Shown here in pieces: positions 59,205 through 64,000 of a stretch of DNA of 64,000 nt. The DNA is from Pelomonas sp963422775 (GTDB lineage Bacteria; Pseudomonadota; Gammaproteobacteria; Burkholderiales; Burkholderiaceae_C). Under the pieces are notes generated by a model. That model was not told the DNA's origin, did no database searches, and saw only the letters and a program-made list of their open reading frames with translations. How positions within the stretch are numbered: the stretch's first letter is position 1; every line of letters begins with the position of its first letter. The stretch is from positions 62,001 to 126,000 of the forward strand of contig CAUJSJ030000062.1 in NCBI GenBank assembly GCA_963422775.4. Direction: 5' to 3'. The position numbers were made by a program, and so were the translations under genes.

Positions 59205-60031
59205 GGCCGCACCTCGCCCCCGCCTCGGCGCCGCTGACCGCGCAGCAGATCGGCCGCGCCGCCACGCTGGCGCTGTACGACGAACTCGCGCTGGCGCCCA
59301 AGCCGGGCCTCGTCACGCTGACCGACCGCGGCAGCCATGCCGACATGGACGCCCACACCTTCATGCGCAGCCTGCTCGCGTTGCGCAGCTACTTCGTGCG
59401 CATCGCGGAGCTGGGGGCGGCGGGCGCGCCGTTCGAGGCACTGGAGCGCTGTGGCATCGCGGCCGAGGCGCGCATGCTGGCCGCCACCGGCGGCATCAAC
59501 ACCCACCGCGGCGCGATCTTCATGCTGGGGCTGCTGTGCGCGGCGGCCGGTGCGCTGGGGCGACGTGCCACGCCGGCCGAGCTGCGGCAGACCTTGCTGG
59601 CGCGCTGGGGTGAGGCCCTGAGCGCGCGTGCGCAGCGGCCGTCCACCCTGCCGGGCGGTATGGCCGCACGGCGCTTGCATCTGCGCAGCGCCTCGGCCGA
59701 GGCTGCGCTCGGCTTCCCGGCGCTGTTCGAGACCGCCGAGCCGGCCCTGCGCAACGCCCGCGCACGCGGCCTGGCGACCACGCCGGCGCACGTCGACACG
59801 CTGTTCTCCATCATGGCCGTGCTGGACGACAGCAACCTGGCCCACCGCGGCGGCCTCGAAGGGCTGCGCTTTGCGCAGGCAGCCGCGCGCGACTTCCTCG
59901 CAGCCGGCGGGGCGGCACAGGGCATCGAGGCCGCAGCCGCCATCGGCAGCGAGTTCGTGCGCCGCCGCCTGTCGCCCGGCGGCTCCGCCGACACGCTCGC
60001 CGCAGCCTGCTGGTTGAGCCGGGTCACGTGA
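59201..60031 (+). CDS. mdcB: Triphosphoribosyl-dephospho-CoA synthase
   Basis: A 276-residue protein from ATG 59201. LYDELALAPKPGLVTLTDRGSHADMDAHTFMRSL, GGINTHRGAIFMLGLL and a C-terminal DDSNLAHRGG block match the MdcB/CitG family. It makes 2'-(5''-triphosphoribosyl)-3'-dephospho-CoA from ATP and dephospho-CoA. The mdcH GTG start overlaps its stop. Confidence 0.94.
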   Translation: MRPHLAPASAPLTAQQIGRAATLALYDELALAPKPGLVTLTDRGSHADMDAHTFMRSLLALRSYFVRIAELGAAGAPFEALERCGIAAEARMLAATGGINTHRGAIFMLGLLCAAAGALGRRATPAELRQTLLARWGEALSARAQRPSTLPGGMAARRLHLRSASAEAALGFPALFETAEPALRNARARGLATTPAHVDTLFSIMAVLDDSNLAHRGGLEGLRFAQAAARDFLAAGGAAQGIEAAAAIGSEFVRRRLSPGGSADTLAAACWLSRVT

Positions 60032-60939
60032 CCCTGGCCTTGCTCTTCCCCGGCCAGGGCGCGCAGCACGCGCAGATGCTGCCCTGGCTCGACGGCCAGG
60101 CCGAGGCCACAGCCACGCTTGCGGCGATGTCCCGGCACCTTGGCGCCGACTGGCGCGCCCGCCTCGGCGACGCCGGCTGGCTGCACGCCAACCGCATCGC
60201 CCAGCCGCTGCTCACCGGCCTCGCCATCGCCACCTGGCAGGTGCTGGCCGCAAGGCTGCCCGCGCCGGCTGTGGTGGCCGGCTACAGCGCGGGCGAGCTG
60301 GCAGCGTTCTCGGTGGCCGGCGTGTTCGATGCGGGCACCGCCCTCGACCTGGCCGTGGCGCGCGCGCAAGCCATGGACGACAGCGCGGCAGGCCAGCCCG
60401 GCGGGCTGATGGCCGTGCACGGGCCGCACGCGCTGGCCCTGGCCGAAGCAGCCCCCGGGCTGTCGCTGTCCATCCGCATCGGCGCCGAGCGCGCCATCGT
60501 GGGCGGCCCGGTGGCGGCGCTGGATGCCGCGGCGCAGCACTGGCGCCTGGCCGGCCTGCGCTGCACGCGCCTGCCCATCGGCGTCGCGTCCCACACGCCG
60601 ATGATGGCGTCGGCTGCGACAGCCTTCGCGCAGCACCTGAGTGCCCTGACGCTGTTGCCCGCACGGGCCAGCGTGGTCTGCAATTTCACCGGCGCCGCCA
60701 GCCGCAGCCCGGCCGTGCTCGGCACCGCGCTCGCCCGCCAGATCGCCAGCACGGTGCGCTGGGACGACTGCATGGACTGCATTGCCGAACGCGGTGTGCG
60801 CTGCGTGCTGGAGGTGGGCCCCGGCACCACGCTGGCGGCGATGTGGCGTGAGCGCCACCCCGGCATTGCGGTGCGTTCGGCCGACGAGTTCCGCGCGCCC
60901 GACGGGCTGGTGCACTGGGTCAGCCAGCAGTTGGGCTGA
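60028..60939 (+). CDS. mdcH: Malonate decarboxylase epsilon subunit (malonyl-CoA:ACP transacylase)
   Basis: A 303-residue protein with a GTG start. LLFPGQGAQHAQML, the nucleophile elbow GYSAGELAAFSVAG, and the SHTPMM histidine are the FabD/MdcH acyltransferase motifs. It loads the carrier with malonyl from malonyl-CoA to start the cycle. Last mdc gene; its tail overlaps the convergent hybrid kinase gene by 20 bases. Confidence 0.94.
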   Translation: MTLALLFPGQGAQHAQMLPWLDGQAEATATLAAMSRHLGADWRARLGDAGWLHANRIAQPLLTGLAIATWQVLAARLPAPAVVAGYSAGELAAFSVAGVFDAGTALDLAVARAQAMDDSAAGQPGGLMAVHGPHALALAEAAPGLSLSIRIGAERAIVGGPVAALDAAAQHWRLAGLRCTRLPIGVASHTPMMASAATAFAQHLSALTLLPARASVVCNFTGAASRSPAVLGTALARQIASTVRWDDCMDCIAERGVRCVLEVGPGTTLAAMWRERHPGIAVRSADEFRAPDGLVHWVSQQLG

Positions 60940-62125
60940 TCAAAGGCAGCAAGACCTCGAAGCTGGAGCCGGCGCCGGGCTCGCTGTGCAGCCGGATGGC
61001 CCCGCCATGGGCCTGCACGAAGTGGCGGCTGATGAACAGCCCGAGCCCCAGGCCAGGCGCCTGGCCGGCCGAGGCCAGGCGTTCGAACTGGTCGAAGATG
61101 CGCTCCTGGTCCTCGCGCGAGATGCCGATGCCGTGGTCCCGCACCGCCAGCCGCGCCATGCCGTCCGCCGTGCGGTTCACCTCGACCTCGACGGCGCCGC
61201 CGTCCCCGTAGCGCAGCGCGTTGTTCAGCAGGTTGACCAGCACCTGGCCGATGCGGCTGTCGTCCCATTCGCCGACGAGGCCGGACTCGGCGCTGACGTG
61301 CAGCGGCACCTTGCCGAAGTGCACGCCGAAGTCAGCGACGATGTGGCTGGCCAGCTCGCCCAGGTCGGTGCTGCGCGGGCGTATCGACAGCTTGCCGTGC
61401 TGGATGCGCGAGACGTCGAGCATGTCGTCGATGAGGCGGGTCATGCTGCGCAGCTGGCGCGAGTCGCGCGCCACCATGGCGCGCAGGCGCTCGGCGTTGA
61501 AGTAGGCCAGGTCGCCGCGCTCCAGCCGGTCCCGGCGCACGCTCTGGTCCAGCGTCATGACGCCCAGCGGCGTGCGCAACTCGTGCGACACCATGGACAT
61601 GAACTCGTCGCGCATGCGCAGCGCACGCTGCAGGTCGTCCCGGGTCTGCTGCAGCTCGCTGAGCAGCTGCTCCTGCCTGGCGTGGGCGGCTTCAACCTCG
61701 ACGAGCTGGCGGCGCAGCTGGCGGCTCTTGCGGTAGAGCTCGGTGAAGACGCGCACCTTGCTCTTCACCGCCTGCGGGTCCAGCGGCTTGTAGAGGAAGT
61801 CGACCGCGCCGTTCTCGTAGCCGCGGAAGGTGTAGGACGGCTCGTGGTCGGCGGCGCTGACGAAGACGATGGGCAGGTGCATGGTGCGCGAGCTGCCGCG
61901 GATCAGCTCGGCCAGCTCGAAGCCGGTCATCTCGGGCATCTGCACGTCCAGCAGGGCCAGCGCGAAGTCGTGCTCCAGCAGCAGCGACAGCGCAGCTTCG
62001 CCCGACGCCGCGGCATGCACCTCCAGCCCGTCCTCGCGCAGCAGCGCCTCCAGCGCCAGCAGGTTCTCGGGCAGGTCGTCGACGATCAGCAGCTTGACGA
62101 TGTCGGCGGGCGGGCAGGCGCTCAC
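60920..62125 (-). CDS. Hybrid receiver-histidine kinase
   Basis: A 401-residue soluble protein with a GTG start that overlaps the CheB gene stop. The N-terminal receiver (about 10-130) has IVDDLPENLLALEALL, Asp in LALLDVQMPEMTGFE and Lys in FLYKPLDP. The HisKA box is MSMVSHELRTPLGVMTLDQS, and the HATPase boxes are LNNALRYGDGG, VRDHGIGISREDQERIF and LGLGLFISRHF. No membrane segment. Last gene of the CheR-CheB-kinase cluster. Confidence 0.92.
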   Translation of the reverse strand: MSACPPADIVKLLIVDDLPENLLALEALLREDGLEVHAAASGEAALSLLLEHDFALALLDVQMPEMTGFELAELIRGSSRTMHLPIVFVSAADHEPSYTFRGYENGAVDFLYKPLDPQAVKSKVRVFTELYRKSRQLRRQLVEVEAAHARQEQLLSELQQTRDDLQRALRMRDEFMSMVSHELRTPLGVMTLDQSVRRDRLERGDLAYFNAERLRAMVARDSRQLRSMTRLIDDMLDVSRIQHGKLSIRPRSTDLGELASHIVADFGVHFGKVPLHVSAESGLVGEWDDSRIGQVLVNLLNNALRYGDGGAVEVEVNRTADGMARLAVRDHGIGISREDQERIFDQFERLASAGQAPGLGLGLFISRHFVQAHGGAIRLHSEPGAGSSFEVLLPLISPTAG

Positions 62126-62739
62126 GCGGCACCGCCGTGCTTGGCAAAACTCAGCAACATCTTTTGAATGTCTTTCAAGGTCAAGACGTGGTCGGGCTGG
62201 CGGCGCGCGATGGCGGCCTCCGGCATGGTCGCCACGTCGGCGTCAGCGGGTAGCTGCACGATGGTGAGGCCGCCGCACTCCTGGATGGCAGCCATGCCCT
62301 CGGCGCCGTCCATGTTCGCACCCGTCAGCAGCACGCCGACAAGAGCGGGGCCGTAGGCATCGGCGGCCGAGATCATCAGCACGTCGATGGAAGGGCGGGC
62401 GAAGCCCACCGGTGGCTCGCTGCTGAAGGAGAAGCTGCGATCCAGCTCGATGAGCAGGTGGTAGTCCGGGCTGGCCAGGTAGACGGTGCCGCCGGTGATG
62501 GGCTCCTTGTCGCGCGCCTCACGCACCGGCAGGGCCAGGCTGTCGTCCAGCACGCTGGCGAGCCGGCTCTCGCGGCGCGGCAGCAGGTGCAGCACGGCCA
62601 CGATGGGCAGCGGATAGTCCGCGGGCAGCGGTGCCAGCAGCGTCATCAGCGCCGTTACCCCGCCGGCCGATGCGCCCATGACGATGAGCTCCGCGCGTGG
62701 CCGCACGGGATTGGCTCTGGACGCTCGACGGGACGGCAT
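62122..62739 (-). CDS. cheB: CheB-type protein-glutamate methylesterase without receiver domain
   Basis: A 205-residue protein starting MPSRRASRANPVRP at 62739. It holds the catalytic Ser in VMGASAGGVTAL, the His in VAVLHLLPRRE and the Asp in TGANMDGAEGMAAI. No N-terminal receiver, so it is the single-domain form found with CheR in non-motility signalling clusters. It removes methyl groups from glutamates of a chemoreceptor-like partner, or acts on a kinase partner. Confidence 0.9.
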   Translation of the reverse strand: MPSRRASRANPVRPRAELIVMGASAGGVTALMTLLAPLPADYPLPIVAVLHLLPRRESRLASVLDDSLALPVREARDKEPITGGTVYLASPDYHLLIELDRSFSFSSEPPVGFARPSIDVLMISAADAYGPALVGVLLTGANMDGAEGMAAIQECGGLTIVQLPADADVATMPEAAIARRQPDHVLTLKDIQKMLLSFAKHGGAA

Positions 62740-62741
62740 GG

Positions 62742-63560
62742 TCAGCACTTGCGGAACAGCCGCTCGCGCGCCGCCACGGGTTCGAAGGCCTTGCCGTGGG
62801 TAGAGAAGTCCAGGCTCTCCTTGCTGCCCAGACCCAGGAAGCCACGGTGGCACAGCGACTCCGAGAACAGCCCGATGGCCCGGTCCTGCAGCTTGCGGTT
62901 GAAGTAGATCAGCACGTTGCGGCAGCAGATCAGGTGCATCTCCGAGAACACGTGGTCGGTGGCCAGGCTGTGGTCGGCGAAGGTGACGTGGCGGCTCAGC
63001 TCGCGGTCGAAGCGCGCCGCGTCGTAGGCAGCGGTGTAGTAGTCCGAGAAGCCACGCGTGCCGCCCGCGGCCTGGTAGTTGCGCGTGTACTGCTGCAGCT
63101 CGCCGACCGGAAAGATGCCCTGGCGCGCGCGCTCCAGCGCGGCGGGGTTGATGTCGGTCGCGTAGATGATGCTGCGCTCCAGCAGGCCTTCCTCTTTCAG
63201 CAGGATGGCCAGCGAGTAGACCTCCTCGCCGCTGGCGCAGCCGGCCACCCAGATCTTCAGCGACGGGTAGGTATGCAGCACCGGCACGACGTGGCGGCGC
63301 AGCGCGAGGAAGAACTCCGGCTCGCGGAACATCTCGGTGAACGGGATGGTCAGCATGCCCAGCAGCTGCGCGAAGGCGCGTTCGTCGCGCAGCACCAGTC
63401 CCTGCAAGGCCGACACCGACTCGCACTGCAGCTGCTGCATCGCGTACTGCACGCGCCGCTTCTGCGAGGCCCCCGAGTACTCGCGGAAGTCGTGGTTGTA
63501 GCGGTTGTAGATGGCCTCCATCAGGAGGCGCAGCTCCAGGTCGAACAGCGCTTGCGGCAT
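62742..63560 (-). CDS. cheR: CheR-type protein-glutamate O-methyltransferase
   Basis: A 272-residue protein. An N-terminal helical domain (about 8-75) precedes the SAM-binding domain with IWVAGCASGEEVYSLAI, ATDINPAALERARQG and the NVLIYFNRKLQ motif. It methylates glutamates using S-adenosylmethionine. Two bases separate it from cheB. No chemoreceptor, CheA, CheW or flagellar gene is in the window, so this is an orphan cluster. Confidence 0.93.
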   Translation of the reverse strand: MPQALFDLELRLLMEAIYNRYNHDFREYSGASQKRRVQYAMQQLQCESVSALQGLVLRDERAFAQLLGMLTIPFTEMFREPEFFLALRRHVVPVLHTYPSLKIWVAGCASGEEVYSLAILLKEEGLLERSIIYATDINPAALERARQGIFPVGELQQYTRNYQAAGGTRGFSDYYTAAYDAARFDRELSRHVTFADHSLATDHVFSEMHLICCRNVLIYFNRKLQDRAIGLFSESLCHRGFLGLGSKESLDFSTHGKAFEPVAARERLFRKC

Positions 63561-63567
63561 CGCTGAT

Positions 63568-64000
63568 TCAGAGGCGACCAAGTTCCGGGAGCCACACGCG
63601 CAGCAGCGAGACGAGGCGGTCGGCTTCAATCGGCTTGGCGAGGTAATCGTTGGCACCGGCGCGGCGGCATTGCTCCTGGTCGTCTCGCATCGCCTTGGCG
63701 GTGATGGCGATGACCGGCAGCTTCTGCCAGCGCGGATCGGCGCGGATGCGCCGCGTCGCTTCCAGGCCGTCCATGACCGGCATCATCACGTCCATCAGCA
63801 CGATGTCGATGTCGCCGTGTGCGGCCAGCTTGTCCAGCGCCTCGACACCGTTGCGGGCCGGCTCCACCGTCAGCCCGCGCTGCTCCAGCACACTGGTGAG
63901 CGCAAAGATGTTGCGGGCGTCGTCGTCCACCAGCAGCACCTTGCGGCCCTCGAAGACGCGCTCGCGGTTGCGCGCGGTGCGCAGCAGCTCCTGGCGTTCG
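63568..64000 (-). CDS. C-terminal receiver domain of a larger (hybrid kinase) protein, partial
   Basis: An open frame continues past the right edge. Visible residues include GRKVLLVDDDARNIFALTS, phosphoacceptor Asp in DIVLMDVMMPVMDGLEATRR and Lys in NDYLAKPIEADRL, then the stop at 63568. The upstream residues visible to the edge (Arg/Glu-rich helix) and the absence of a start codon with a Shine-Dalgarno suggest a long hybrid histidine kinase. It is upstream of cheR by 7 bases. Confidence 0.8.
   Translation of the reverse strand, partial: ERQELLRTARNRERVFEGRKVLLVDDDARNIFALTSVLEQRGLTVEPARNGVEALDKLAAHGDIDIVLMDVMMPVMDGLEATRRIRADPRWQKLPVIAITAKAMRDDQEQCRRAGANDYLAKPIEADRLVSLLRVWLPELGRL

Noticed and set aside
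1..64000. CRISPR arrays, rRNA or tRNA genes, and riboswitches
   Set aside because: I looked for regularly spaced direct repeats, tRNA-like cloverleafs with TTC-type arms, and known leader motifs, and saw none that were convincing by eye. A covariance-model scan could still find a small RNA.

Overview
The window reads as two pieces of bacterial chromosome joined near position 37,530. Both look like Burkholderiales (betaproteobacteria), but they differ in style. Positions 1 to about 37,530 have the gene content and base use of an Oxalobacteraceae-type genome (Janthinobacterium/Massilia-like, inferred from recognised families only). From about 37,530 to the end the sequence is visibly more GC-rich, with tightly overlapping genes, and resembles the Roseateles/Mitsuaria/Rubrivivax group. 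At the join a fecR gene loses its 5' end and an rRNA pseudouridine synthase gene loses its 5' end at the same point. No mobile element is present there. An assembly chimera is the simplest explanation, so neighbourhood across the join should not be used for functional inference.

Left part. 1-2,977: a co-directional set of DUF4331 C-terminus, small lipoprotein, TPR protein and HupE/UreJ membrane protein with an EF-hand-like loop. It is followed by kptA and a TonB-dependent receptor on the other strand. 5,721-9,988: an accessory-looking group with a membrane-anchored receiver-like protein, a small Imm22-like protein, and an 897-residue membrane-anchored fusion of polysaccharide deacetylase, caspase-like peptidase, EF-hand and TPRs. 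10,113-14,672: an aromatic catabolic operon (MFS permease, flavoprotein hydroxylase, DUF2783 small protein, hmgA) that fits conversion of a hydroxyphenylacetate to homogentisate and ring cleavage. 14,826-20,304: DUF1842, a LuxR regulator, msrA, a frameshifted metallo-beta-lactamase-fold gene, hemB and a VirK/DUF535 protein. 20,465-25,415: an OmpR-type two-component system divergent from a DUF481 protein and an alpha/beta-hydrolase lipoprotein. 25,533-26,859: a RES-domain toxin-antitoxin pair. 26,871-31,593: an HD-GYP response regulator and an MHYT-PAS hybrid kinase. 31,967-36,573: small enzymes and hypotheticals, then a TonB siderophore-type receptor with its truncated fecR.

Right part. Pseudouridine synthase fragment and miaA, then an SPFH/ribbon-helix-helix/ABC/FtsX/lipocalin-like/DegT/ABC-exporter run in which the successive genes from the RHH gene onward overlap by 4 bases. 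An S9 peptidase, thyA-folA and a DUF4337 protein follow. Next comes a complete malonate utilisation locus in the order mdcR, TRAP transporter (three genes), mdcACDEGBH. The window ends in a convergent CheR/CheB/hybrid-kinase cluster running off the right edge.

No rRNA, tRNA, CRISPR array, transposase, integrase or plasmid/phage gene was recognised. The most unusual content is the 5.7-10 kb group, especially the deacetylase-caspase-TPR fusion. The RES pair, the overlapping right-hand operon with a perfect palindrome in front of it, and the join itself are next in interest.
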